From assembly GCF_009602465.1 (NCBI RefSeq), contig NZ_WBKP01000029.1:1-45681 (forward strand): a DNA stretch of 45,681 nt, in the 5' to 3' direction. Position 1 is the stretch's first letter. Each line of letters begins with the position of its first letter. The notes under the pieces were generated by a model, which saw only the letters and a program-made list of their open reading frames with translations, ran no database searches and was not told the origin of the DNA. A program made the position numbers and the translations under genes. Below are positions 7,809 to 19,064 of the stretch, piece after piece. The DNA comes from Cumulibacter manganitolerans. Its GTDB lineage: Bacteria > Actinomycetota > Actinomycetes > Mycobacteriales > Antricoccaceae.

Positions 7809-9388
7809 GCGAGACGCCCACGACCCCCACGCAGCCGCCCAGCAGCGCCCCTCCCGTCTCCGACGAGATCACCGCTCCGTCGGTCAAGAGCACCCGCTGG
7901 CGCTCGCTGCTGCTCACCCTCGTCGCGCCGATCGCCGCGTTCATCGTGGCGCTCGTCGTCGTCATCATCGTCGTCCTCGCCTCCGGGCGCGGCATCGACG
8001 AAGTGTTCGCCTCCATCGACAAGACGATGGGCCTCGGCCGCAACTGGATCGACCTGATCAACAAGGCCGGGATGTACTACATCTCGGCGCTCGCGGTCGC
8101 CATCGGCTTCAAGATGAACCTGTTCAACATCGGCGTCGAGGGCCAGTACCGCCTCGCGGCGTTGTTCGCGGCGTACGTCGGGGCCTCGGTCGGCAACCTG
8201 CCCGGCCCGCTGCACATCCTCGTGATGATCGTGACCGCGATGATCGTCGGCGCGATCTGGGCGGGCATCGCCGGCGTCCTGAAGGTGACCCGCGGCGTCT
8301 CCGAGGTGATCTCGACGATCATGCTCAACGCCATCGCCGCGGCGATGATCGGCTTCCTCCTGCGGGACGGCGGCTTCAGCCCCGATCCCGCCGGTCGCAA
8401 GCCCGCCACGCAGCCGCTCGCGGAGTCCGGCTGGTTCCCCAACCTCAACGGCGTCGTCGACCCGATCCTCGACGCGATCGGCCTCACGCCGCCGCCGAAG
8501 AGCTCCAACACCTACGGCTTCATCCTGATCGCGATCGTGCTCGGCATCGTCTACGCGTTCATCCTCAAGCGCACCCGGTTCGGGTTCGACCTGCGCGCCT
8601 CCGGCCAGAACGCCGAGGCGGCCCGCGCGAGCGGCGTCAACGCCAAGCGGATGACGGTCTACGCGATGCTCATCTCCGGCGCGCTCGCCGGCCTCGCCGG
8701 CCTGCCCGAGCTGCTCGGCGGCCGCCAGCACAGCTTCGACGAGACGTTCGTCGCCGGCGTCGGCTGGGCCGGCATCTCGGTCGCGCTGCTGGGCCGCAAC
8801 AACCCGGTCGGCATGTTCTTCGCGTCGGTGATCTGGGCGTTCCTGGACATCTCGACCCGCGGCTTCCAGACCATCGGCATCTCCAACAAGCTCGCCGCGA
8901 TCATGCAGGCCGTCGTCCTGCTCGCCGTGGTGGTCGCCTACACGGTGGTGTCCCGCCGCACGAAGGCCGCCGAGGCCAAGGCGGTAGCGGCCAACACCCG
9001 ACCGCACGGGGGCGGCGCGGCTCCGGCGTCGGGGGAGTCCGAGGAGCGGCCTGCGGCGTCTCGACGTCGCTCGCCTAGCGGCTCGCTCGCTCGACGACCA
9101 TCGGAGGGCGGCGGCGCGGCTTCGGCGTCGGGAGAGTCCGAGGAGCGGCGCGCGGCGTCTCGACGTCGCTCGCCTAGCGGCTCGCTCGCTCGACGACCGT
9201 TGGGGGAGGACGACCCGGCCGGGGGTGACCCGGCTGCGGCTCGACGACCGTTGGGGGAGAACGACCCGGCCGCGGGTGACCCGGCTGCGGGTCGACGACC
9301 GTTGGATGGCGACGGGGCAGGGGATAGGGATGACGGTCCGGGGGATCGACCTGGTGCCGGTTCCACGAATGACGACGAGGTGAAGTGA
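7805..9388 (+). CDS. Nucleoside ABC transporter permease 1, with repeat-encoded C-terminal tail
   Basis: BPD_transp_2 membrane permease of the nucleoside importer, 527 aa by the ATG overlapping the ATPase stop. The core (residues about 35-395) has multiple membrane segments and the motif FKMNLFNIGVEGQYR, typical of NupB/YufP permeases. After the last segment (VVAYTVVSRRTK) comes a roughly 125-residue hydrophilic tail that the family normally lacks. It consists of two 33-residue units containing ASRRRSPSGSLARRP and two 17-residue units containing RRPLGE and GDPAA, then a Gly/Asp-rich end. This tail is encoded by the same repeats that fill intergenic gaps. It should lie in the cytoplasm if topology follows the family (inference). 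Confidence 0.87.
   Translation: MSETPTTPTQPPSSAPPVSDEITAPSVKSTRWRSLLLTLVAPIAAFIVALVVVIIVVLASGRGIDEVFASIDKTMGLGRNWIDLINKAGMYYISALAVAIGFKMNLFNIGVEGQYRLAALFAAYVGASVGNLPGPLHILVMIVTAMIVGAIWAGIAGVLKVTRGVSEVISTIMLNAIAAAMIGFLLRDGGFSPDPAGRKPATQPLAESGWFPNLNGVVDPILDAIGLTPPPKSSNTYGFILIAIVLGIVYAFILKRTRFGFDLRASGQNAEAARASGVNAKRMTVYAMLISGALAGLAGLPELLGGRQHSFDETFVAGVGWAGISVALLGRNNPVGMFFASVIWAFLDISTRGFQTIGISNKLAAIMQAVVLLAVVVAYTVVSRRTKAAEAKAVAANTRPHGGGAAPASGESEERPAASRRRSPSGSLARRPSEGGGAASASGESEERRAASRRRSPSGSLARRPLGEDDPAGGDPAAARRPLGENDPAAGDPAAGRRPLDGDGAGDRDDGPGDRPGAGSTNDDEVK
9008..9310 (+). repeat. In-frame tandem repeats inside the permease gene
   Basis: Two 99-bp direct units (9008-9106 and 9107-9205) each contain one dispersed-repeat half-element. 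They are followed by two 51-bp units around CGACGACCGTTGGGGGAG and a terminal partial module near 9294-9306. All unit lengths are multiples of three, so the reading frame stays open to the stop at 9386-9388. Confidence 0.85.
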
Positions 9389-10926
9389 TGACGCAAGCGG
9401 CAGGCACCTCGGCCCTCATCGACACCCGTACCGCGACCGCCGGAGCCGGCGACGGCACCAAGCGTCGCAAGATGACCGCCCAGCGGCGCTGGACGATCAT
9501 CGGCGCTGCCTTCCTGGCGTTCTGCCTGGTGCGCTGGGCGACCGGCGCCGACCAGTTCACCAGCGTCGGCACCGTCGGCGCGGCCCTCGTCTTCACCATC
9601 CCGATCGCGATGGCCGGCCTCGCCGGCCTGTGGTCGGAGCGCGCCGGCATCGTCAACATCGGCCTGGAGGGCATGCTGATCGCCGGCACCATCTTCGGCG
9701 CCTGGATGGGCGTCAAGGGCGGCCCGTGGGCGGGCGTCATCGCGGCCGTCGCCGGCGGTGCGCTGTTCGGCTTGATCCACGCCGTCGCGACGATCACCTT
9801 CGGCGTCGACCACGTCGTCTCCGGTGTGGCGATCAACCTGCTGGCCGCCGGCGTCGCCGGCATGCTCGCCGAGATCCTCTTCCCGGAGCAGAACGGCAAG
9901 ATGTCGCCGGCTCCGGGCCAGATCACCAAGGTCACGCTGCCGTGGAGCGACGCGCTGATCTCCCTGCAGGCCAAGGGTATCCCGGTCGTCTCCGACCTCG
10001 CCGGCATCGTCGGCGGCCTCACCACCAACCTCAGCCTGCTGACCGTGCTGTGCCTGGCGCTGTTCCCGCTCACCTGGTTCGTGCTGTGGCGTACGGCGTG
10101 GGGCCTGCGGGTTCGCTCGGCCGGTGAGAACCCGAAGGCCGCCGAGTCGCTCGGCGTCAACGTGTACCGCGAGAAGTACCTCGCCGTCATCATCTCCGGC
10201 GCCATGGGCGGCCTCGGCGGCGCCTTCCTCGTCATCGTCACCTCCCAGGGGTACCTGGAGAACCAGACCGGCGGCCGCGGCTACATCGGCCTCGCGGCGC
10301 TCATCTTCGGCAACTGGACGACGTCCGGCACGCTGCTGGGCTCGCTGCTGTTCGGCTACACCAGCGCCGTGAACCAGCGCTCCGACCTGTCGGCGTCCAC
10401 CGCCATCGTGGTGCTCGTCGCCATCGGCCTGGCCGTGCTGCTGATGCTCGAGCTGCGCAAGCTGGCCGCCGGCAAGGGCGATCACGCGACCAAGCGCTCG
10501 ACCCGCATCTCGACCCTGACGTTCATGGGGCTGCTGCTGGCCGGCGCCCTGGTGTCGCTGTTCTTCTCCGGCAAGACGCTGCTGCTGAAGTCGCAGTTCA
10601 TCCCCGACAACCCGCAGACGACGAGCCTGGCGAAGGTCGGCGTCGTCATCCTGATCGCCGTGGTGATGCTCGTGCTGGCGGCGCTGCTGTACTACGGCGT
10701 CCGGGCGTTCCGCACGACCCTGGCGCACCCGCAGTCGTCGGCGAACCTCCCGGCGTACGCGTGCGGCTACCTGCTGTTCGCGTGGATGTGGCTGTCCAAC
10801 ACCGGAATTCCCCAGTCCTTCAAGGGCGCGATCCCCAATATCATCACCCTCATGGTTCTCACCTTCGCCGCCCAGCGGCTGCGGATGCCGGCGTCCGACG
10901 GCCTGGTCTATCGTCGCGGCGAATAG
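9388..10926 (+). CDS. Nucleoside ABC transporter permease 2
   Basis: Second BPD_transp_2 permease of the nucleoside importer (NupC/YufQ-like), 512 aa from the ATG at 9388. A GTG at 9385 overlapping the previous stop is possible, but the ATG sits 7 nt after GAGG, a better spacing. The conserved motif AGIVNIGLEGMLI is present near residue 80, together with SAGENPKAAESLGVN, the cytoplasmic coupling loop. The protein is longer than typical (about 310-420 aa): an extra C-terminal block with at least three more hydrophobic segments follows KLAAGKGDHATKR. Such extended forms occur in actinobacteria. The gene ends 1 nt before cdd, so uptake and salvage are co-transcribed. Confidence 0.88.
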   Translation: MTQAAGTSALIDTRTATAGAGDGTKRRKMTAQRRWTIIGAAFLAFCLVRWATGADQFTSVGTVGAALVFTIPIAMAGLAGLWSERAGIVNIGLEGMLIAGTIFGAWMGVKGGPWAGVIAAVAGGALFGLIHAVATITFGVDHVVSGVAINLLAAGVAGMLAEILFPEQNGKMSPAPGQITKVTLPWSDALISLQAKGIPVVSDLAGIVGGLTTNLSLLTVLCLALFPLTWFVLWRTAWGLRVRSAGENPKAAESLGVNVYREKYLAVIISGAMGGLGGAFLVIVTSQGYLENQTGGRGYIGLAALIFGNWTTSGTLLGSLLFGYTSAVNQRSDLSASTAIVVLVAIGLAVLLMLELRKLAAGKGDHATKRSTRISTLTFMGLLLAGALVSLFFSGKTLLLKSQFIPDNPQTTSLAKVGVVILIAVVMLVLAALLYYGVRAFRTTLAHPQSSANLPAYACGYLLFAWMWLSNTGIPQSFKGAIPNIITLMVLTFAAQRLRMPASDGLVYRRGE

Positions 10927-10927
10927 C

Positions 10928-11335
10928 GTGCCGGTCGACTGGACGGCGCTGCGCGAGGCCGCGGTACAGGCGATGCGGCACGCCTACGCGCCCTACTCGC
11001 ACTTCCCGGTCGGCGTCGCCGGCCTGGTGGACGACGGCCGCGTCGTCACCGGCTGCAACGTCGAGAACGCGGCGTACGGCGTGGGCCTGTGCGCCGAGTG
11101 CGGCCTGGTGTCGTCGCTGCACGCCACCGGCGGCGGACGGCTGGTCGCCGTCTCCTGCGTCAACGGCCGCGGCGAGGCGCTGATGCCGTGCGGGCGCTGC
11201 CGCCAGCTGCTGTGGGAGCACGGCGGTCCGAGCTGCCTGGTGCTGACCCCACGCGGCGTGCTGGCGATGCGCGAGGTGCTGCCCGACGCGTTCGACGTGG
11301 CCGACATCGACGACGTCACCGGCGCGCAGGCCTGA
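10928..11335 (+). CDS. cdd: Cytidine deaminase
   Basis: Zinc-dependent deaminase converting cytidine and deoxycytidine to uridine and deoxyuridine, 135 aa, the size of tetrameric CDAs. Catalytic features: CNVENAAYG for substrate contact (residues 43-51), CAE with zinc ligand Cys55 and proton shuttle Glu57, and PCGRC with Cys88 and Cys91. The start is GTG, 1 nt after the permease stop. The TGATG at the end overlaps deoA. Its placement directly after the transporter genes supports import of pyrimidine nucleosides. Confidence 0.95.
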   Translation: MPVDWTALREAAVQAMRHAYAPYSHFPVGVAGLVDDGRVVTGCNVENAAYGVGLCAECGLVSSLHATGGGRLVAVSCVNGRGEALMPCGRCRQLLWEHGGPSCLVLTPRGVLAMREVLPDAFDVADIDDVTGAQA

Positions 11336-12612
11336 TGGCGCAGCACGACGCCGTCGACGTGATCCGCGCCAAGCGCGACGGACGCCCGCTCACCGACGGC
11401 CAGATCGACTGGGTGATCGACGCCTACACGCATGATGCGGTCGCCGAGGAGCAGATGTCGGCGCTGCTGATGGCGATCTTCATCCGCGGCATGTCCGACG
11501 ACGAGATCGCCCGCTGGACCGACGCGATGATCCGGTCCGGCGAGCGCATGTCCCTCGATTTCGACCGGCCCACGACCGACAAGCACTCGACCGGCGGGGT
11601 CGGCGACAAGATCACCCTGCCGCTCGCGCCGCTGGTCGCCGCCTGCGGGGCCATCGTGCCGCAGCTGTCCGGCCGCGGGCTCGGGCACACCGGAGGCACC
11701 CTCGACAAGCTCGAGTCGATCCCGGGCTGGACGGCGTCCGTCTCGCCCGCGCACTACCGCCGCCAGCTGCAGGACGTCGGGGCGATCATCTGCGCCGCGG
11801 GCGACACCCTCGCGCCGGCCGACAAGAAGCTCTACGCGCTGCGCGACGTCACCGGCACCGTCGACTGCATCCCGCTGATCGCCAGCTCGATCATGAGCAA
11901 GAAGATCGCCGAGGGCGCCGACGCGCTCACCCTCGACGTGAAGTTCGGCTCCGGCGCGTTCATGCGCGAGTACGCCGACGCCGAGCAGCTCGCCCGCACG
12001 ATGGTGCGGCTCGGTACGGCGCACGGCGTGCAGACGACCGCGGTGCTGACGTCGATGGAGCACCCGTTGGGCCGCTCGGCCGGCAACGCGCTCGAGGTGG
12101 CCGAGGCCGTCGAGGTCCTCGCCGGCGGGGGACCGGCGGACGTCGTCTCCCTGACCCTGACCCTCGCCCGCGAGATGCTGCAGGCCGTCGGGATCGACGC
12201 CGACCCTGCCGACGTGCTCGCCTCGGGCAAGGCGATGGACACCTGGAACGCGATGATCGCCGCGCAGGGCGGCGATCCGGCGGCCGCGCTGCCAATCGCC
12301 ACGGAGACCCACGACGTCCTGGCGCCGCGGGACGGCGTCCTCGCCGGACTCGACGCGTTGTCGGTCGGCATCGCCGCGTGGCGGCTCGGCGCCGGACGCG
12401 CCCGCAAGGAGGACCCGGTCAGCGCCACCGCCGGGGTCACCTGGCACGCCGGCATCGGCGACGACGTCCGCGCCGGCCAGCCCCTGCTGACGTTGCACGC
12501 CGACGACCCCGCGCGGTTCGCCCGCGCCCTCGAGGCGCTCGACGGCGCGGTGACCGTCGCGGACGCCGCGCCCGAGCCCGCACCGCTGGTCCGCAGCACG
12601 ATCCGCGGCTGA
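11335..12612 (+). CDS. deoA: Thymidine phosphorylase
   Basis: Phosphorolysis of thymidine/deoxyuridine (family members also accept uridine) to base and (deoxy)ribose-1-phosphate, 425 aa. Seen in order: the N-terminal helical domain, the phosphate-binding loop KHSTGGVGDK (83-92), the family signature SGRGLGHTGGTLDKLE (112-127), and the C-terminal PYNP_C domain with GRARKEDPV. The ATG shares one base with the cdd stop. It is the last gene of the transporter-salvage operon, followed by an 18-bp hairpin. Uracil released here can be used by upp, encoded 6 kb downstream. Confidence 0.95.
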   Translation: MAQHDAVDVIRAKRDGRPLTDGQIDWVIDAYTHDAVAEEQMSALLMAIFIRGMSDDEIARWTDAMIRSGERMSLDFDRPTTDKHSTGGVGDKITLPLAPLVAACGAIVPQLSGRGLGHTGGTLDKLESIPGWTASVSPAHYRRQLQDVGAIICAAGDTLAPADKKLYALRDVTGTVDCIPLIASSIMSKKIAEGADALTLDVKFGSGAFMREYADAEQLARTMVRLGTAHGVQTTAVLTSMEHPLGRSAGNALEVAEAVEVLAGGGPADVVSLTLTLAREMLQAVGIDADPADVLASGKAMDTWNAMIAAQGGDPAAALPIATETHDVLAPRDGVLAGLDALSVGIAAWRLGAGRARKEDPVSATAGVTWHAGIGDDVRAGQPLLTLHADDPARFARALEALDGAVTVADAAPEPAPLVRSTIRG

Positions 12613-12657
12613 CCCTGCCGGCCGGCGGACGAAGCCGCGTGTGAGCCGCGGACTGGC

Positions 12658-12703
12658 AAGGTGCCTACTTGTGCACGCCAGACGCTGCACAGGTAGGCAT
12701 CTT
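12658..12703 (+). terminator. Terminator hairpin after deoA
   Basis: The arms 12658-12675 and 12686-12703 form an uninterrupted 18-bp RNA stem with only two G-U pairs and a 10-nt loop. It starts 45 nt after the deoA stop. No U-tract follows. Confidence 0.7.
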
Positions 12704-12742
12704 GGCGAACCTCAGGCCGTCCCGCAGGCAAGTCATCCGCCG

Positions 12743-12778
12743 TCAAGACTTGATCTATTCCAGACTCGTGGCTAGCGT
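12743..12778 (+). promoter_or_regulatory. furA promoter with overlapping palindromic operator
   Basis: TTGATC (12750-12755) and TAGCGT (12773-12778) are separated by 17 nt. The -10 is 6 nt before the furA ATG, indicating a leaderless transcript as in mycobacterial furA. The palindrome TCAAGACTTGA (12743-12753) overlaps the -35 and is a good candidate for FurA autoregulation. Confidence 0.6.
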
Positions 12779-12784
12779 CGAGCC

Positions 12785-15506
<2,722 letters not shown>

Positions 15507-15917
15507 TCAACCCGGCTCGCTCGACGACTCTAGGCATGGCGCCTTCCACGGTCGTCGAGCGAGCCGGAGCGTGCGGCTTTCCACGGTCGTCGAGCGAGCC
15601 GGAGCGCCAGCGGAGGCGACGTCGAGACGTGGTGACGTTCATGGTCGTCGTGCGGCGTCTCGACGTCGCTCGTTCCTCGCTCGCTCGACGACCGTGTGGG
15701 GGCCGGCGCTGTTGGGCGCATCTCGACGTCCGCCCTGTCGAGGGTCGTCGACACGCCCGTGCGGCGTTTCGGCGATCGTGGGGGCCGGGTGGTGGCGGTT
15801 TTTCACGGTCGTCGAGCGAGCCGGAGCGCCAGCGGAGGCGACGTCGAGACGTGGTGACGTCCACGGTCGTCGTGCGGCGTCTCGACGTCGCTCGTTCCTC
15901 CTCGCTCGACGACCGTG
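15507..15917. repeat. Repeat-rich spacer after katG with two hairpin elements
   Basis: No gene is visible. Two near-identical 114-nt elements occupy 15582-15695 and 15804-15917, and a truncated left arm lies near 15546-15570. Each element pairs a left arm from CACGGTCGTCGAGCGAGCC to CGTCGAGACG with a right arm from GTCTCGACGTCGCTCG to CGACGACCGTG. Compared with the 5.6-kb copies, the arms carry a slightly different spacer (AGCCGGAGCGCCAGCGGAGG). No conventional terminator for katG was found, so these hairpins may end transcription from both sides. Confidence 0.85.
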
Positions 15918-16235
15918 GGGACGGGCTCGACGACCGTGGGGACGGGCTCGACGACCGTGGGGACGGGCTCGACGACCGTGGGGACGGGCTCGACGACCGT
16001 GGGGACGGGCTCGACGACCGTGGGGACGGGCTCGACGACCGTGGGGACGGGCTCGACGACCGTGGGAACGGGCTCGACGACCGTGGGAACGGGCTCGACG
16101 ACCGTGGGAACGGGCTCGACGACCGTGGGGACGCTGGCTCGACGACCGTGGGGACGGGCTCGACGACCGTGGGGACGGGCTCGACGACGGTGGGGACGGG
16201 CTCGACGACCGTGGGGACGCTCGCTCGACGACCGC
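15905..16235. repeat. 16-copy 21-nt tandem array
   Basis: CTCGACGACCGTGGGGAC recurs with starts at 15905, 15926, 15947, 15968, 15989, 16010, 16031, 16052, 16073, 16094, 16115, 16138, 16159, 16180, 16201 and 16224. The period is exactly 21 nt for the first eleven units, then 23 at the junction 16115-16138, and 23 at the last. Units 8-10 carry GGGAAC in place of GGGGAC. The unit is the right-hand module of the dispersed repeat. The array abuts the stop codon of the kinase gene at 16236. Confidence 0.92.
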
Positions 16236-16802
16236 TCAGGTCGCGGCGATGAGGGCGCGCAGCCGCGACTCGGCGGCGCGTGCGGACATCGGCGTGCACC
16301 CGGCCGCCTGCAGCTCACGCAGGATGACCGCCTCGGCGCGCACCTTCTGCACGCCGATCCGGACGATGTCGCGGATCGGCTTGCGCCGGTGGTCCAGGTC
16401 GCGGCGCAGCCGGCGGGCGAACGTGGTCGCCCGGCGGTTGTGGATCAGGATGGCGTCGGCCAGCAAGCCCGGCCTGTTGAGCGAATAGGAGTACGTCGGT
16501 ACCTCGACCGAGCCGACGGCGCAGATCGCCCGCAGCGCGGCGATCGCGGCCGCGCGATCCCAGGAGGCAGGGCTTTCCCAGTCGAGATGTCCGCCGTTGC
16601 GCGGCATCGTCGGATCGGTGGCGTCCTTGTAGTAGTCGTCGAGTGGGACGACCGGCAGCCGCAGCCGCTCGGCGAGCCGGGTCTTGCCACTGCCCGACGG
16701 TCCCGCGAGCACGATGACCCGAGCCAGCGGCGCCGGTTCCCCGGCGACATCGCCGAGCGGCGCGGCGTTCGGCAACTCGCCGCGGCGTGCTGCACCGCTC
16801 AA
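16236..16802 (-). CDS. P-loop uridine-kinase-like protein, internally shortened
   Basis: Cytoplasmic P-loop kinase, 188 aa. Walker A is GPSGSGKT (34-41), followed by LPVVPLDDYYKD, which resembles the substrate-binding loop of uridine/phosphoribulokinase-type enzymes. The C-terminal half has FARRLRRDLDHRRKP and the ending GCTPMSA typical of an actinobacterial 'uridine kinase' family. From memory, relatives carry about 30 more residues between VPTY and LLADAI, including an EGIFA segment. Here the two parts are joined directly at residues 102-114. If so, catalysis may be impaired. It starts 4 nt after the upstream acidic-protein gene, likely one operon. The repeat array touches its stop codon. 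Confidence 0.65.
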   Translation of the reverse strand: MSGAARRGELPNAAPLGDVAGEPAPLARVIVLAGPSGSGKTRLAERLRLPVVPLDDYYKDATDPTMPRNGGHLDWESPASWDRAAAIAALRAICAVGSVEVPTYSYSLNRPGLLADAILIHNRRATTFARRLRRDLDHRRKPIRDIVRIGVQKVRAEAVILRELQAAGCTPMSARAAESRLRALIAAT

Positions 16803-16806
16803 CGGA

Positions 16807-18282
16807 TCAGTCGGCCCATTCGATGATGCTGGAAACCTCGCTCAGCACCGACTCCCACCGCTCGATGACCTCGTCGGTGACGGCGTCGTCCGCGACGTCG
16901 TTGCCCTCCCGCGCGGAGGAGACGATCTCGGCCAGCGGTCCGTCGCCCTCGAGCTGCTCCTTCGCGCCGTCCAGATCGCCGTACTCCGCCAGGTCGACCA
17001 GGAGGTCGGCGGCTCCGGCGAAGACCGTCGCGTCGAAGTCGGCATCGCCGCGGAGCATCGCATCCGCACCCTGCAGGTCGATGTCGTCCTCGGCGGCGAT
17101 CGCCAGCGGCATGTCCTCGTGCCGTACGGCGCCGACGACGGTCGGCCAGGTGGCGAGGTCGCGCAGATCGTGGCCCGGCTTCTCGATGTCGTTCTGGTCC
17201 TCGTCCTCGATCACGTCGAGCATCGCGTCCGGAGTGCCGAACAGCCACGGCGCCTGATCGGCGCCGAGGAAGACGGGCCGATCCTCGACATAGCAGCGAA
17301 GCGTGAACGCCTCCGGCTGCTCGAACCGGTCCTTGGGGAAGGTGATCCGGACCGGCAGGATGCCGGAGTCCTCCCAGAACTCGTAGGCCGCCTCGGGGTC
17401 GATGTCGTCGTCGTCGTCCGAGCTCCCGGCGAGGGGGTGGTAGGCGAGGTCCTCCTCCTCGACGTCCTCGACGTCGTCCTCGTCCTCGTCGTCGTCCCCG
17501 TCCTCGTCGTCGTCCTCGTCGTCGACGTCGTCCTCGTCCTCATCGAGGTCGTCCTCGTCGTCGCTCAGATCGGCCTTGAGGCGGGCGTCCCGCTCGTTCA
17601 GGTAGTCGTCGTCCTCGTCGTCGTCGCGAACGTCGTCCTCGGCGTCGATCAGCGCCTCGGGGTCGTCGACCGGAACCACCGACGCGTCGATCTCGCGCTG
17701 GGCCCGCGCGAGGTCGTCGTCGAGGTCGACCGGATCCCGCCAGTCGATCCACTCGCTGATCCGCTCGCAGACCGCTTCCCACTGCCCGGAGATGGCGATG
17801 GCGACCTTGTCCCACGCCCGGTCCCCACCGCGGCCGGCGAACGCGCCGGGACCGTCGGCGACCATCGAGAGCTCCGGGGCATCGGCGACCGGCTCCAGGA
17901 TGTCCTCGTCGCAGCACTGCGCGATCGAGTCGACGATGCTCAGCGTTCGGCCGAGGTCGCGGACCGACCAGCGGTCGGGAGCCGAGGCGACCAGCTCGTA
18001 GACGCCGTCGAGGTCGTACACGTGGTCGTCGTCCGGCACCAGCTCGAAGGCGTCGACGTCCTCCCACTCGTCCCAGTCCGGATGGTCGGCGAGGTCGTGG
18101 TCGTCCTCGTCGCGGATGAACTGCGCCAGCTGACCGGGGGTGTCGAACAGCAGGATCTTGTCGTCCTGGCCGAGGAAGGCCTGCCAGACCTCGCCGTCCT
18201 CTTCCCACGGAGGAGCCCACAGCGTGTAGCCGGTGCGCTCGTCAAGCACCAGGGCGATCGGAATGATCTCAGCGGTGCTCAT
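16807..18282 (-). CDS. Acidic protein of the Rv3311/'primosomal protein'-annotated family
   Basis: Conserved actinobacterial protein of unknown function, 491 aa. The N-terminus [21 protein letters not shown] and [13 protein letters not shown] match a family often labelled 'primosomal protein' without evidence. The centre (about residues 215-290) is an extreme acidic low-complexity stretch, almost all Asp/Glu, encoded by GAC/GAG runs. A further folded region follows ([20 protein letters not shown]). There are no membrane segments or signal peptide. M. tuberculosis has Rv3311 at the corresponding place beside upp, which supports orthology. The function is not known; the acidic tract could be a charge mimic or a disordered linker (inference). 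Confidence 0.75.
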   Translation of the reverse strand: MSTAEIIPIALVLDERTGYTLWAPPWEEDGEVWQAFLGQDDKILLFDTPGQLAQFIRDEDDHDLADHPDWDEWEDVDAFELVPDDDHVYDLDGVYELVASAPDRWSVRDLGRTLSIVDSIAQCCDEDILEPVADAPELSMVADGPGAFAGRGGDRAWDKVAIAISGQWEAVCERISEWIDWRDPVDLDDDLARAQREIDASVVPVDDPEALIDAEDDVRDDDEDDDYLNERDARLKADLSDDEDDLDEDEDDVDDEDDDEDGDDDEDEDDVEDVEEEDLAYHPLAGSSDDDDDIDPEAAYEFWEDSGILPVRITFPKDRFEQPEAFTLRCYVEDRPVFLGADQAPWLFGTPDAMLDVIEDEDQNDIEKPGHDLRDLATWPTVVGAVRHEDMPLAIAAEDDIDLQGADAMLRGDADFDATVFAGAADLLVDLAEYGDLDGAKEQLEGDGPLAEIVSSAREGNDVADDAVTDEVIERWESVLSEVSSIIEWAD

Positions 18283-18394
18283 CGGTTTCCCCTCGATTGC
18301 CGGAAATTCACGGTGCCCACTCTATCGGTGCCGCCTCGCGGATTTCGCCCCCTGCGCACGGGGCTTCGCGCCGATCGAGTGTGAGTCGCAACGC

Positions 18395-18400
18395 TAGGCT
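18395..18400 (+). promoter_or_regulatory. Putative -10 of upp (leaderless)
   Basis: TAGGCT lies 7 nt before the upp GTG. No clear -35 is seen. Confidence 0.45.
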
Positions 18401-18407
18401 GTCCGGT

Positions 18408-19034
18408 GTGCAGACCACAGTTGTAGATCATCCGCTCGCACAGGTCCGGCTGACCGCGATCCGCGACCAGCGCACGGACAACGAGACGTTCCGCGCCTCG
18501 CTGAAGGACCTCACCCGGATGCTGGTCTACGAGGCCACTCGCGACGTCCCGCTGGCCGAGCACGCGGTGATGACGCCGGTGGCGCGCACCCGCGGCGTCT
18601 CGCTGGCCAACCCGCCGCTGCTGGTGCCGGTGCTGCGCGCCGGGCTGGGGATGGCGGAGGCGTCGATGGCGCTGCTGCCGGATGCGCAGATGGGCTTCGT
18701 CGGGCTGGCCCGCGACGAGCGGACCCTGCAGCCGCGCTCCTACATGGAGTCGCTCCCGGCGTCCCTCGAGGGCCGACCGGTCTTCGTCCTCGACCCGATG
18801 CTGGCCACCGGCGGATCGCTGCTGCACGCCGTCGAGCTGCTGCGCACCCGCGGCGCCGACGAGATCACCTGCCTGTGCGTGCTCGCCGCCCCCGAGGGGG
18901 TCAAGCGGCTGGAGGACAGCGGGATCGACCTGCGGCTGTTCACCGCGTCGATCGACGAGCGGCTCAACGACTCGGGCTTCATCGTGCCGGGGCTCGGCGA
19001 CGCCGGCGACCGCCAGTTCGGCGCGGTCGACTAG
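18408..19034 (+). CDS. upp: Uracil phosphoribosyltransferase
   Basis: Makes UMP from uracil and PRPP, 208 aa, the standard length. Visible are [11 protein letters not shown] and the PRPP loop [11 protein letters not shown], with C-terminal [11 protein letters not shown] for uracil binding. The GTG start at 18408 gives the family-consistent N-terminus [12 protein letters not shown] and sits 7 nt after a TAGGCT -10, so the mRNA is probably leaderless. It is convergent with the phosphohexomutase gene, 30 nt away. It completes the route nucleoside import, deamination, phosphorolysis, uracil salvage. Confidence 0.95.
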   Translation: MQTTVVDHPLAQVRLTAIRDQRTDNETFRASLKDLTRMLVYEATRDVPLAEHAVMTPVARTRGVSLANPPLLVPVLRAGLGMAEASMALLPDAQMGFVGLARDERTLQPRSYMESLPASLEGRPVFVLDPMLATGGSLLHAVELLRTRGADEITCLCVLAAPEGVKRLEDSGIDLRLFTASIDERLNDSGFIVPGLGDAGDRQFGAVD

Positions 19035-19064
19035 CGGCCCCCGATTCCGTTACGCCCGACCCGC

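Noticed and set aside
15905-16235. Tandem array as a CRISPR locus
   Set aside because: Units are contiguous with a 21-nt period and no unique spacers. No cas genes are present.
16684-18384. 566-aa plus-strand frame rich in Val/Leu/Asp across 16.7-18.4 kb
   Set aside because: It is the antisense of the acidic Rv3311-like gene; its hydrophobic runs come from the complement of GAC/GAG codons.
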